Below, piece after piece: positions 1 to 8,088 of a stretch of DNA of 63,423 nt. The position numbers and the translations under genes were made by a program. Origin of the DNA: Lentibacter sp. (GTDB lineage Bacteria; Pseudomonadota; Alphaproteobacteria; Rhodobacterales; Rhodobacteraceae); NCBI GenBank assembly GCA_016744435.1, contig JADGEJ010000021.1, positions 1 to 63,423 on the forward strand, in the 5' to 3' direction. The notes below the pieces were generated by a model. That model had not been told where the DNA came from and made no database searches. It worked only from the letters and a program-made list of their open reading frames with translations. Numbering within the stretch: the stretch's first letter is position 1; the number at the start of each line of letters is the position of its first letter.

Positions 1-10
1 TGCTGAAGGA

Positions 11-171
11 ATAGTGGTTCTATTTCAAGGCATTGGAAAGACGGCAGGCGAAATATCTGCCAAATCCGAAGGACGCCAAATCCGCATCATCTCAGCGGCC
101 TGTCGCGCTTGGGAATAGAACCACTATGCCCGGCGCGCACCAACCCCCTGATATTTCGCGGATTTGACGCC
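11..171. repeat. Cluster of short inverted and direct repeats
   Basis: A 14-bp perfect inverted repeat has arms at 11-24 (atagtggttctatt) and 114-127. A second, 10-bp pair (gcgaaatatc and its complement) lies at 48-57 and 150-159. The two pairs interleave rather than nest, with nearly equal separations of 103 and 102 bp. The decamer gccaaatccg also occurs directly at 59-68 and 75-84, and part of it is inverted at 158-166. No gene is visible in positions 1-312. This could be the wreck of a small mobile element, but no transposase or target duplication can be seen. Confidence 0.5.
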
Positions 172-180
172 AGAGATGCA

Positions 181-203
181 GGATTAATGGGTCCTGACCC
201 TAG
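181..203. repeat. 23-bp motif repeated inverted near the right edge
   Basis: The sequence starting ggattaatgggtcc and ending ctgaccctag matches the reverse complement of 62089-62111 at 21 of 23 positions. It resembles a terminal repeat of an insertion sequence, although no transposase remains at either place. The IS interpretation is inference. Confidence 0.4.
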
Positions 204-312
204 ATACTGGCTTTGTGAAACACCGCTTTGACTGCAAAAAAAACGCCCAATTCGAAAGCTCCAACCACGAAAGAGCTACGCTGGTTCCAGCCCGATAGCC
301 CCGCCTAACCCA

Positions 313-1944
313 TCATGAATAGTATCCGTAAATTAGGTTGTGTGGCTGGTAGGGGACGTATTGATTATCTGGAAGTTCCTGTAGAGCGATATCATCAAGA
401 GTCAGATCTTGACCGCCGATGATTATGGCAACAACCTGATTTTCGACGGACAACTCTGATCCTGTCCCGTCTTCCAGAGGCCTGATGGAAACGTCACTAG
501 CCTCAACACGAGTTCCGGGGGTGCCCCTGACAAGGATTGTGTCCTCTCCAGCAGTGAAATCTGTGATGATTGTAGGGGCTAACCCCTCGGGGTCACCAGA
601 AACGACATCATCATGTTCATCAAATACACCGCTATCGTTGCTTAGGACAAACAAGTCTTCGCCTTCGCCGCCTGTTATGTCATTGCCGTTATGAGAAAAG
701 ATTACGTCATCACCGTGGCCGCCATCAATGGTATCTCTCCCCAGCTCAACACGCGTATAGGTAGAGGTTTCGTCGCCATCAGAATATGTCCCGACACTTC
801 CGCCATCGCCCCAAATGGTATCATCACCCTCACCACCATTCACGATGTCGCTGTCGCTGCTGCCGCCGTAGCCCGCAATCACGTCACCAGCGCTGCTTCC
901 GGTGATGATATCGTCACCATAAGTGCCTATGACTCTTGTGCCAAAGCCATTTTCACTGTCACCAATGGTGTATTCTGACGGTGCACCGTCAGTGTCTTCA
1001 AGCCTAACGGTGAGGGTGATATCGCCCAACGTGAAGGGGGTATCACCCGACAGTTGGATAACCAACTCGTCCCCGTAAAACAGATCGCGGCCTTGGCCGC
1101 CTTCCCGCTCAACAAGAGAGAATTCGGCGCCACCGCCGTTAACGACACCCAGCTCAATAAACAGCGTATCTTCTGAAGGATCAAAATCAGTGATTTCACT
1201 GACCAGCCTGTTAGACATGCTTTCCTGTACAAAAAAACTATCCGCCCCAGTACCGCCTGTAACCGTGCTGCCATCGCCAAAGCGGACGAAATCGTCGCCT
1301 GCGCCTGCATCTATAAATTCGGAGAAAATACCATCGTCGCGGTCATCCCGTCCCGAGAAGCTAATTGTGTCATCGCCATCGCCGCCATAGATGGTGTCAG
1401 TTCCCGCGCCACCTGACAGGGAATCATTTCCCGCGCCGCCTTCGATGCTGTCATTGCCCACCATCCCGTTCAGACGGTCGTCACCCGTGCCCCCAATCAG
1501 CGTATCGTTGCCATCTCGACCCCAGATCATATCATCCCCCGATCCGCCATTAGCACTGTCGTCGCCGTCATGCGTATCGAGATAGTCATCGCCCTCTCCA
1601 CCAAAGACTGTATCATCCCCGTCAACGTACCCATCGCGGTAATCATCAGTCAAATACCCGCCCTCGCTGACCGTATCGTTGCCTGCACCTGCATCGACGA
1701 AATCGCCGCCTTGGCCCCCCGTCAACGAGTCATCACCCTCTCCACCAATGATCGTGTCAGCGCCGTTCAGGCCGTCAATAATATCATTGCCGCCCGTACC
1801 TTCGATCCTGTCGGCCTCATCAGTACCTCTGATGTCATCATCAGGATTGACTTCAGAGGAAGGCGTATCCTCGACATCAGTCGCCCCAAAACCAACCATT
1901 CCAATAGACATTACCCCAGCAAACAGAAGCAGCAGAAATTCCAT
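313..1944 (-). CDS. RTX-type calcium-binding repeat protein
   Basis: A 543-residue acidic protein dominated by glycine/aspartate nonapeptides of the GGxGxDxUx type (for example GGEGDDSLTGGQGGD), which fold as calcium-binding parallel beta rolls. One block spans roughly residues 45-200 and a second roughly 335-435, separated and followed by non-repeat segments (about 205-330 and 435-543). The N-terminus (about residues 2-20, MEFLLLLFAGVMSIGMVGF) is a hydrophobic helix that looks like a signal or membrane anchor; classical type I-secreted RTX proteins lack one. An AAAGGA ribosome site precedes the ATG. No HlyB/HlyD/TolC genes lie nearby. The RTX family is certain; cargo and target are unknown. 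It could be a surface or extracellular protein. Confidence 0.85.
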   Translation of the reverse strand: MEFLLLLFAGVMSIGMVGFGATDVEDTPSSEVNPDDDIRGTDEADRIEGTGGNDIIDGLNGADTIIGGEGDDSLTGGQGGDFVDAGAGNDTVSEGGYLTDDYRDGYVDGDDTVFGGEGDDYLDTHDGDDSANGGSGDDMIWGRDGNDTLIGGTGDDRLNGMVGNDSIEGGAGNDSLSGGAGTDTIYGGDGDDTISFSGRDDRDDGIFSEFIDAGAGDDFVRFGDGSTVTGGTGADSFFVQESMSNRLVSEITDFDPSEDTLFIELGVVNGGGAEFSLVEREGGQGRDLFYGDELVIQLSGDTPFTLGDITLTVRLEDTDGAPSEYTIGDSENGFGTRVIGTYGDDIITGSSAGDVIAGYGGSSDSDIVNGGEGDDTIWGDGGSVGTYSDGDETSTYTRVELGRDTIDGGHGDDVIFSHNGNDITGGEGEDLFVLSNDSGVFDEHDDVVSGDPEGLAPTIITDFTAGEDTILVRGTPGTRVEASDVSIRPLEDGTGSELSVENQVVAIIIGGQDLTLDDIALQELPDNQYVPYQPHNLIYGYYS

Positions 1945-2507
1945 GGCGCGAATCCTTTAGTGGTAAAACGTATGGAAATAATTGGATATTCGTAGCAGCT
2001 CGACCAATTTCGCACAAATTTTACGTGTATTCATGCGCCTGAACAGATTGTCATTGAACGTAAAATAAGTGCCGCCGATCCAGATAGAAGTTCGGAGCGC
2101 ACATACCCACCTTCCCCCGCACGGCGAGATGCCTTGAAGCACGTGACAGTTATCTGAGGCTGTGAAACGTCAGATGATTTTGACCTTTGCGTCAAGAACT
2201 GACCCAACTTCGAAAAATGGAGAAAGCTGCCGTTGGTGCAAAATGCAGCGAACTCACCGAAAGAGCCCTTTTTACCGCTTTTCTGCAATGCGGCTAATGT
2301 TTGCTACCATGTGTAGGCCAAAATCCTTCAACAACTGCTTGAGTTTTGAACGGGTTTTTTGGCAGCCGAAAATAGGTTGATTTTCTATTGTCCCAAAAAG
2401 GAGAATTTTGGGAATCGTTAGCGAAGGTTATCGCCCCAACCGTGTTGAACCGGATGGGGCCCTTGTTTGCATGATCGAGCCTTTCTTACAAAGGCCGCGA
2501 ACAGACC
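1945..2507. other. Gene-poor interval with a small hairpin
   Basis: No convincing gene is visible in this 563-bp stretch; the short frames lack ribosome sites and recognisable protein character. A perfect 8-bp inverted repeat (TCCCAAAA, 2391-2398; complement at 2406-2413; 7-nt loop) is the only notable structure. It could be a weak transcript end, but no T-tract is adjacent. Confidence 0.5.
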
Positions 2508-3395
2508 TCAGAAATCAAATACGATCTCTGTTTCCTTCTCGGTATATGCCCAAAGATGAGAACCAGTTTTTTCATCTTTAGCGTAAGGTGCTACAAACGA
2601 TGGGGCTGGATATCCATTGACTTCGCCTTCGCCGTCCGGCCCGACATACGCAAATTTTTCAACGGCCTCGGTTGCGGCAAATAGCGTCGAAAATGCGCCT
2701 TGATTTGCATCCATATAGTCTACGGTTTCGATCATTTCGGGTTTATCCGTGCGCAACAGCTCGGTCTTGCTGACCCCCGGATGACACGCGGTTGAAATGA
2801 CATGCGATCCGCTTGCATCGATTTTGCGTTGTAATTCGAACGAGAAGATTAGGTCGGCGACCTTGCTTTGCCCATATTCACGAAATTTATCGAATGGTTT
2901 TTCGAGCTTGAGGTTAGAAAAATCGATTTTTCCATTTCGATGCGCCATGCTGCTAAGCGTCACGACGCGCCCGTGCGCAGATTTGTTCAAGACTGGAAAT
3001 AATAGGGCCGTCAAAACATAGTGACCGATGAAATTCACACCAAACTGAGCCTCAAAACCATCGGCTGTCTTGCTCGGAGGTGGGAACATGACGCCAGCAT
3101 TATTGATTAACACATCAAGGGGTTTGCCGCTTTGCACAAAGGTTTCGGCGAAGGATTGGATTGCGGCGATACTATTGAGATCTATCACGGCAGTATCCAA
3201 CGAAGCCGATGGCACCAATGCTGAAATTCGCGCGCAGGCCTCTGATAGTTTTTCCTCGTTGCGCCCAGCAAGGATGACGGTCGCTGATTTTTTAGCAAGC
3301 TCAAGCGCAGTCTCATAGCCAAGGCCCGTGTTGGCGCCCGTAATCAAAAAGGTTTTACCTGATTGATCTTTAATCTGCTCTGGTGTCCAGTTCAT
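2508..3395 (-). CDS. Short-chain dehydrogenase/reductase (retinol-dehydrogenase-like)
   Basis: A classical SDR of about 295 residues. It has the N-terminal cofactor motif TGANTGLG in a Rossmann fold, the structural NNAG motif (INNAGVMFP) and the catalytic Tyr-Lys pair in YGQSK. The overall pattern (WTPEQIKDQSGKTFLITG start, SSMAHR catalytic-serine segment) fits the retinol dehydrogenase / protochlorophyllide-reductase-like SDR subgroup; the substrate is unknown. A TTG at 3407 abuts the TGA of the upstream gene, but the ATG at 3395 gives the family-typical start (MNWTPEQ) and is preferred. It lies directly behind the SnoaL-like gene and is probably co-transcribed with it. The divergent HxlR regulator is a likely controller. 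Confidence 0.85.
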   Translation of the reverse strand: MNWTPEQIKDQSGKTFLITGANTGLGYETALELAKKSATVILAGRNEEKLSEACARISALVPSASLDTAVIDLNSIAAIQSFAETFVQSGKPLDVLINNAGVMFPPPSKTADGFEAQFGVNFIGHYVLTALLFPVLNKSAHGRVVTLSSMAHRNGKIDFSNLKLEKPFDKFREYGQSKVADLIFSFELQRKIDASGSHVISTACHPGVSKTELLRTDKPEMIETVDYMDANQGAFSTLFAATEAVEKFAYVGPDGEGEVNGYPAPSFVAPYAKDEKTGSHLWAYTEKETEIVFDF

Positions 3396-3407
3396 AACGT
3401 TATCCAA

Positions 3408-3800
3408 TCAAAGGCCAAAGGTGGTTTTTGCGTGATACGTGTCCATGTACTCCTTCATGCGAGCGATTTTCCCACCCTCAATCGTGAACAAGAAGTGGTA
3501 GCTATTGTCGTATAGTGTACCAAACGCGGTCGTCGCTTTCATATTCGCTTCTGCGGCAACCTTATCGCCTTCTTCGATCATACCCGTCACAGAAAACTCT
3601 GCGCCATTTGGGAACAAATCCGCGCCGCCGCCGAAAAAGCCGAGGAAGTAATCCTTGTCGTGTTCGCCTGCGGTTTGCAGATACTCAGGTGCCCCCGCGA
3701 TCCACCAGCTAAACTCATCGGTGATCATATTGGTCAACTTGGCGACATCGGAAGTCCGCATGGCTTCGATGAATTCTGCAACTGTTTCTTTATGTGTCAT
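3408..3800 (-). CDS. SnoaL-like / NTF2-fold protein
   Basis: A 130-residue single-domain protein of the SnoaL-like / nuclear transport factor 2 fold. The pattern is an N-terminal helix (VAEFIEAMRTSDVAKLTNMI), DEFSWWIAGAPE, and the closing strand segment with MKEYMDTYHA. Members act as small cyclases, isomerases or ligand binders, and the exact reaction cannot be inferred. It is the first gene of a two-gene unit; its stop is immediately followed by the SDR gene. It sits divergent from an HxlR regulator, an arrangement typical of detoxification or oxidoreductase loci. Confidence 0.75.
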   Translation of the reverse strand: MTHKETVAEFIEAMRTSDVAKLTNMITDEFSWWIAGAPEYLQTAGEHDKDYFLGFFGGGADLFPNGAEFSVTGMIEEGDKVAAEANMKATTAFGTLYDNSYHFLFTIEGGKIARMKEYMDTYHAKTTFGL

Positions 3801-3932
3801 GTCGTTTCCTAACGCGTGTCTGTTGTGTTAGGAGTTGCCTATAACGCTTTACCAATGCAAGTAGGCACACATATAGTTCTTAGGAACACAAAGGTAAGTA
3901 AAGCGTAAAACAAGGGGCAGAAGCTTAGAGAA
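3801..3932. promoter_or_regulatory. Divergent promoter region with palindromes
   Basis: The 132 bp between the divergent SnoaL-like and HxlR genes hold two candidate operators: CCTAAC (3808-3813) inverted at 3827-3832, and the near-perfect palindrome GTTCTTAGGAAC (3876-3887). HxlR-family regulators usually bind in such divergent spacers. Function is inferred from position only. Confidence 0.4.
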
Positions 3933-4280
3933 ATGCGCGAAAAATCGGTAGAAGAATACATGAACTGTCCTTTTCACTTGGCCATGAGCATGCTCGAAGG
4001 AAAATGGAAGTTCGCGATTCTTTACGTTTTGTCTGCTCAAGGCACGTTGAGATTCAAAGAGCTCGAGCGTGCCATCCCCGAAATATCCACACGCATGTTG
4101 ACCAAGGATCTAAAACATCTTGAGGAAAAGGGTATTGTCCACAGGAAAGCATACGCGACGATCCCGCCGAAGGTTGAATACACATTAACTGAAATTGGCC
4201 ACAGCATAGCTCCTGTCATCGCCAGCATTACGAAATGGGGCGAAGCCTACATCGAGGACTGCAAAGCAAGCCAAACTTGA
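3933..4280 (+). CDS. HxlR-family winged-helix transcriptional regulator
   Basis: A 115-residue protein matching the HxlR family. It has the conserved Cys near the N-terminus in MNCPFHLAMSMLEGKWKFAIL, followed by the winged-helix core (LRFKELERAIPEISTRMLTKDLKHLEEKGIV) and the wing (KVEYTLTEIGHSI). The conserved Cys (residue 12) is often redox- or electrophile-sensitive in this family. It is transcribed away from the SnoaL-like/SDR pair, so local regulation of that pair is the simplest reading. Family assignment is strong; effector unknown. Confidence 0.88.
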   Translation: MREKSVEEYMNCPFHLAMSMLEGKWKFAILYVLSAQGTLRFKELERAIPEISTRMLTKDLKHLEEKGIVHRKAYATIPPKVEYTLTEIGHSIAPVIASITKWGEAYIEDCKASQT

Positions 4281-4837
4281 TCGCGACGTAGTTGTTTTTG
4301 CGCGCTTCAAGAAACGCTGGTTTGCTGAGCGTTCACCGAAGCAGCCCTTGGCGCAGCCGCAGCGAAAGCTCACTACGTCCGCGACTTGATCCTTGGCGTA
4401 GCCATCGGTGAAGGTCCGTTTTGGGTCAGAAATGCTTGACTTTTCGGTCAGTATTGCGTGACGCGGCACGTTGATAAGATTCAGAAAACCCGCTGCATCG
4501 AGTCAAAGATGGGCGACGTTCGACAGAGGCCACCTTCACGACACTTGCGGCGTATGCAAAGGGTTAAGTCATTCGCAGTCTACCGCACGTTGCTGTAAGG
4601 TTTGCCCACGCCGCGCTGCAGTGCGAAAACTGTGCATACGCGTTATGCACAGATAGCTGCATACATTGCTGCATACTGTAGGCACTTGCGAGCCACGCGC
4701 AGTTTTCTGCATTTACACCGGTTACAATTTGGTTGAGTTCGCAGTCATTTTTATCGTTTCTGAGCTTTATGGCGTCATATTCGTAATAAAAGTACAAAAA
4801 ACACCAGCCAGATTTCCATTTATTCACGATTTGGCAG
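4281..4837. other. Intergenic stretch upstream of the ilv promoter
   Basis: No gene is supported here. The stretch contains the TGCATAC array described separately and AT-rich sequence just before the ilv promoter. A 94-residue minus-strand frame at 4185-4469 has no recognisable character. Confidence 0.5.
4629..4676. repeat. 12-bp phased TGCATAC array
   Basis: TGCATAC occurs at 4633, 4658 and 4670, and an inverted TATGCAC at 4644, so that the TGCA cores fall at 12-13 bp steps (4633, 4646, 4658, 4670). The first two copies form a palindrome with 9-bp arms CTGTGCATA/TATGCACAG at 4630-4652. The array lies about 160 bp upstream of the ilv promoter. A related array occurs at 9880-9923. It could be a phased operator or a short tandem duplication. 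Confidence 0.55.
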
Positions 4838-4866
4838 TTGACGGCCCTTTCGAGCGGGCCTAGTGT
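4838..4866 (+). promoter_or_regulatory. Housekeeping-type promoter of the ilv operon
   Basis: TTGACG at 4838-4843 and TAGTGT at 4861-4866 are separated by exactly 17 bp, a good -35/-10 pair for the vegetative sigma factor. It would start transcription near 4873, about 25 nt before the ilv leader peptide. A GGCCC/GGGCC inverted repeat lies inside the spacer. Confidence 0.6.
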
Positions 4867-4897
4867 CCTCGCGAACGCAGCATAGAGGGCTTCCGGC

Positions 4898-4945
4898 ATG
4901 ACCGAGCTAGTGGTGATTGTAAGAAAATGGCGCATGGGCCGGTAA
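4898..4945 (+). CDS. ilv operon leader peptide
   Basis: A 15-codon open frame encoding MTELVVIVRKWRMGR, with AGAGGG about 10 nt upstream. Codons 4-8 read Leu-Val-Val-Ile-Val, exactly the end products of the pathway encoded downstream, as in classical attenuator leader peptides. Its stop codon (4943-4945) lies just beyond the 5' arm of an antiterminator stem, which is where a terminating ribosome must sit to disrupt that stem. The peptide presumably has no function apart from translation itself. Confidence 0.8.
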   Translation: MTELVVIVRKWRMGR

Positions 4946-4995
4946 CGGCACCCTAAAGGTAACCCCATGCGCCCCCGAAGATCGGGGGCTTTTTT
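4929..4995 (+). terminator. ilv transcription attenuator (antiterminator/terminator)
   Basis: The terminator is an 8-bp perfect stem GCCCCCGA (4971-4978) / TCGGGGGC (4982-4989) with a 3-nt loop and six T residues (4990-4995). The competing antiterminator pairs ggcgcatggg (4929-4938) with cccatgcgcc (4964-4973), 10 bp, taking the first bases of the terminator stem. A ribosome stalled on the Leu/Val/Ile codons leaves 4929 onward free and favours read-through; one that reaches the stop codon covers the 5' arm, so the terminator forms. Geometry fits classical amino-acid attenuation. Confidence 0.8.
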
Positions 4996-5033
4996 ATGTG
5001 CGAATACAATGTGTTGAAATGGAGTTTGGAAAT

Positions 5034-6788
5034 ATGACACGGCAGATGACTGGCGCAAAAATGATCATAGAGTGCCTCAAGGATCAAGGTGTAGACACGA
5101 TCTTCGGCTACCCCGGTGGGGCCGTCCTGCCGATCTATGACGAAGTCTTCCAGCAAAACGCCATCCGCCACGTCCTCGTACGCCACGAACAAGGCGCCGT
5201 CCACGCCGCCGAGGGCTACGCGCGCTCAACAGGCAAGCCGGGTGTTGTTCTGGTAACCTCAGGCCCTGGCGCAACCAACGCCGTTACCGGCTTGACGGAC
5301 GCGCTGCTCGACAGCATCCCAATCGTTGTTCTCACAGGACAGGTTCCTACATTCATGATCGGGAATGATGCCTTCCAAGAAGCGGATACTGTCGGTATTA
5401 CAAGGCCTTGCACAAAACACAACTGGCTCGTGCGCGAGACAGAAACGCTCTCAGCGACCATCCATGAGGCCTTCCACGTAGCCACAACGGGCCGCCCTGG
5501 ACCTGTACTTATCGACATCCCGAAAGATGTGCAGTTCGCCTCAGCCGCCTACACCCCGAAGCAGAAAACCAAGGTGAGCCACTACAAGCCTCAATTGAAA
5601 GGCGACATGGCTTCTATTGAAGAACTGGTTGATGCAATGGAGACTGCCAAAAAACCCGTGTTCTACACAGGCGGCGGCGTGATCAACTCCGGCCCAGCGG
5701 CCAGTCAGCTACTGCGAGAGTTGGTGGAAGCTACTGATTTCCCAATAACATCCACGCTGATGGGCCTTGGCGCCTACCCCGGAACAGGCAAAAACTGGAT
5801 GGGGATGCTGGGCATGCACGGGCTCTATGAGGCGAATATGGCCATGCATGACTGTGACCTGATGATCAATATCGGTGCCCGCTTTGATGACCGGATCACG
5901 GGACTCGTTGATGCATTCAGCCCCAAATCAACAAAGGCGCATGTTGATATTGATCCGTCATCAATCAACAAAGTGATCCATGTGGATATCCCCATTGTCG
6001 GCGATGTCGGCCATGTCCTTGAAGACATATTAAAAGTCTGGAAAGCTCGAGGCCGCAAAGTGAACCGCGAAGGCTTGAAGGCATGGTGGAACCAGATAAA
6101 CGAATGGCGCGCAGTGAATTGTTTGGGCTACGAGCAAAAGGGGCAAGTTATTCGGCCGCAACATGCCCTATCGCGGCTTGAGGCTCTCACCAAAGATCAC
6201 GACCGATATGTTTGCACCGAAGTTGGCCAACACCAAATGTGGGCCGCGCAGTACCTTACGTTCAATGATCCGAACCGCTGGATGACCTCCGGTGGACTTG
6301 GCACAATGGGTTATGGTTTCCCAGCATCTATTGGCGTGCAAATGGCGCATCCTGATAGCCTAGTGATCAACGTTGCTGGTGAGGCCAGCTGGCTGATGAA
6401 CATGCAAGAAATGGGAACTGCCATGCAGTTTGGACTGCCCGTTAAGCAGTTTATCCTAAACAATGAGCGGCTTGGGATGGTCCGGCAATGGCAGGAGTTG
6501 CTGCACGGTGAACGTTATTCACAATCGTGGTCAGAAGCATTGCCTGACTTTGTGAAACTGGCGGAAGCCTTTGGCGCAAAAGGGATCAAGGTTGATCATG
6601 CAGATGATCTAGATGAAGCCATCAAAGAGATGATCGCCTATGATGGCCCAGTCATTGTTGATTGTATGGTAACAAAGCACGAAAACTGTTTCCCGATGAT
6701 CCCGTCAGGCGCTCCTCACAACCAAATGCTGATGAGCGATGCCAACACTCAAGATGCAATCGGTGATACAGGCGCCGTGCTCGTTTGA
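5034..6788 (+). CDS. ilvB: Acetolactate synthase large (catalytic) subunit
   Basis: A thiamine-diphosphate enzyme of about 584 residues (also called IlvI) that condenses pyruvate with pyruvate or 2-oxobutyrate in valine, leucine and isoleucine synthesis. The N-terminal Pyr domain carries the catalytic glutamate in VRHEQGAVHAAEGYAR. The central FAD-binding domain contains NIGARFDDRITG. The C-terminal PP domain binds ThDP-Mg around NVAGEASWLMNMQE and contains LNNERLGMVRQWQ. The ATG at 5034 is preceded by GGAG at 9-nt spacing and gives the family start MTRQMTGAKM; a GTG at 4998 abuts the terminator T-tract and is unlikely. It is followed 33 bp later by the regulatory subunit. Expression is probably controlled by the upstream attenuator. 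Confidence 0.97.
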   Translation: MTRQMTGAKMIIECLKDQGVDTIFGYPGGAVLPIYDEVFQQNAIRHVLVRHEQGAVHAAEGYARSTGKPGVVLVTSGPGATNAVTGLTDALLDSIPIVVLTGQVPTFMIGNDAFQEADTVGITRPCTKHNWLVRETETLSATIHEAFHVATTGRPGPVLIDIPKDVQFASAAYTPKQKTKVSHYKPQLKGDMASIEELVDAMETAKKPVFYTGGGVINSGPAASQLLRELVEATDFPITSTLMGLGAYPGTGKNWMGMLGMHGLYEANMAMHDCDLMINIGARFDDRITGLVDAFSPKSTKAHVDIDPSSINKVIHVDIPIVGDVGHVLEDILKVWKARGRKVNREGLKAWWNQINEWRAVNCLGYEQKGQVIRPQHALSRLEALTKDHDRYVCTEVGQHQMWAAQYLTFNDPNRWMTSGGLGTMGYGFPASIGVQMAHPDSLVINVAGEASWLMNMQEMGTAMQFGLPVKQFILNNERLGMVRQWQELLHGERYSQSWSEALPDFVKLAEAFGAKGIKVDHADDLDEAIKEMIAYDGPVIVDCMVTKHENCFPMIPSGAPHNQMLMSDANTQDAIGDTGAVLV

Positions 6789-6821
6789 GCGCGCCCTCCT
6801 CACGACGAAAGGACTTTTACT

Positions 6822-7385
6822 ATGTCTCCGCTAAAGATCAAAAAAGGCTCTAACAAGCACTCAGCTTATAACTTGCGCCCAAATTTCAGTGACCAACAAG
6901 AAACCCACACATTGGCAGTTGTTGTCGACAATGAAGCCGGCGTTCTGGCGCGTGTGATTGGGTTATTTGCAGGCCGTGGCTATAATATCGACAGCCTTAC
7001 AGTTGCCGAAATTGACCACGAAGGCCGCCGCTCACGGATCACAATCGTGACAACTGGCACACCACAAGTGATTGAACAAATCAAAGCGCAGCTCGGGCGC
7101 ATTGTTCCTGTGCATCAAGTGCATGACCTGACTGTAGAAGGGCCTGCTGTTGAACGAGAACTTTCCCTTTTCAAAGTCGAAGGTACCGGAGACAAACGTG
7201 TTGAAGCCATGCGCCTCGCTGATATCTTCCGAGCCAACGTTGTTGACAGCACTCTTGAGAGTTTTGTTTTCGAGATCACGGGAACCCCCGAAAAGATCGA
7301 TGCCTTTGCAGACCTAATGCGCCCGTTGGGTTTGTCGGAAGTGGCCCGCACTGGCGTGGCTGCTTTGTCGCGCGGCGTCGCCTAG
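6822..7385 (+). CDS. ilvN: Acetolactate synthase small (regulatory) subunit
   Basis: A 187-residue partner of the preceding large subunit (IlvH type). An N-terminal ACT domain (about residues 28-100, HTLAVVVDNEAGVLARVIGL ... GYNIDSLTVA) binds valine for feedback inhibition, followed by the C-terminal domain with ERELSLFKV and the closing LSRGV. Length and domain order are normal. An AAAGGA ribosome site precedes the ATG. It ends the operon just before an intrinsic terminator. Confidence 0.96.
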   Translation: MSPLKIKKGSNKHSAYNLRPNFSDQQETHTLAVVVDNEAGVLARVIGLFAGRGYNIDSLTVAEIDHEGRRSRITIVTTGTPQVIEQIKAQLGRIVPVHQVHDLTVEGPAVERELSLFKVEGTGDKRVEAMRLADIFRANVVDSTLESFVFEITGTPEKIDAFADLMRPLGLSEVARTGVAALSRGVA

Positions 7386-7417
7386 GCTTAGAGCGCAGAA
7401 AGAGGCGCATACAAAAC

Positions 7418-7445
7418 AAAGGCCCCTTTTAAGGGGCCTTTTTGG
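7418..7445 (+). terminator. Intrinsic terminator after the ilv operon
   Basis: The arms AAAGGCCCCTT (7418-7428) and AAGGGGCCTTT (7431-7441), with a very short loop, run into a T-tract ending near 7443. The structure lies 35 bp after the ilvN stop. Confidence 0.85.
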
Positions 7446-7462
7446 TGCAATATCAACTTACC

Positions 7463-7807
7463 TCATGCCGTGCAGGACAGCTTGAAGGGCAACACGTTCG
7501 CATGCTCGTCGCAATCAACTGCATCTTGCTGCTCAGCTGCAGGTTTTTGTTGTGTATTGCTCATGGCTTCACGCAGTCTGTCTGCGAGCGCTGGCGCATG
7601 GCATTCAGAAACGAGTTCTGGGTTTCTAGCCAACCTCATCGGTTCACCTTCTGTCACCTGAAAGTGGACAAGATCTCCCGCGTCTAGCGACGGGCCATCA
7701 AAAGCTGAGGTTGAGCCCCCCCCATAATACGCCAAATCACCATGATCCTCACACCAGATCACAGCCTTTTTGTCGCTCGTATCGCTCCAAAGCACTACAC
7801 CGTACAT
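7463..7807 (-). CDS. Conserved small protein of unknown function
   Basis: About 114 residues beginning MYGVVLWSDTSDKKAVIWCE; an in-frame TTG lies six codons further upstream. The N-terminal half looks like a compact beta-rich domain (VVLWSD, AVIWCEDHGDLAYY, DLVHFQV), while the C-terminal third is polar and probably flexible. The pattern resembles a small protein seen in other Rhodobacteraceae, but no function is known to me. It is convergent with the ilv operon and divergent from the XRE regulator gene. Confidence 0.65.
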   Translation of the reverse strand: MYGVVLWSDTSDKKAVIWCEDHGDLAYYGGGSTSAFDGPSLDAGDLVHFQVTEGEPMRLARNPELVSECHAPALADRLREAMSNTQQKPAAEQQDAVDCDEHANVLPFKLSCTA

Positions 7808-7944
7808 TTCATTCCCCAAACGCAAAGAAAAGCGCGTCTTAACTACATGTTAAATTTTAGAATTATTCTCATAAAGTGAAACCATTGAAAGAGTGTCCAG
7901 CTTTACAAATATGTGACTCTAAATCAACAAATTGATGCCAACTA

Positions 7945-7978
7945 GCGTCAAAAAAGACGCATAAAGGCGTCATTTTTG
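7945..7978 (+). promoter_or_regulatory. Possible mutually exclusive hairpins upstream of XRE gene
   Basis: Three short arms, gcgtc (7945-7949), gacgc (7956-7960) and gcgtc (7967-7971), can pair in two exclusive ways. The second pairing is followed by atttttg, like a weak terminator. It sits 110 bp upstream of the XRE-family gene. The stems are only 5 bp, so this is speculative. Confidence 0.25.
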
Positions 7979-8088
7979 TCCGAATTATGGTTACTTTCCC
8001 CATTAAACCCGCATAAGATTATAATGAGTCACCTAGCCAGCCTATGAGTTGATGAGCGTGATGGAAAAAAACGGACTGAGAAACGAAA

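Noticed and set aside
690-978. ORFs antisense to the RTX gene
   Set aside because: Repetitive Gly/Asp codons open the other frames; no independent support.
4185-4469. 94-residue minus-strand ORF upstream of the ilv region
   Set aside because: It overlaps the HxlR gene end, has no ribosome site and no recognisable domain.
4629-4676. CRISPR-like repeats (here and at 9880)
   Set aside because: Units are 12 bp without unique 30-bp spacers and no cas genes are present.
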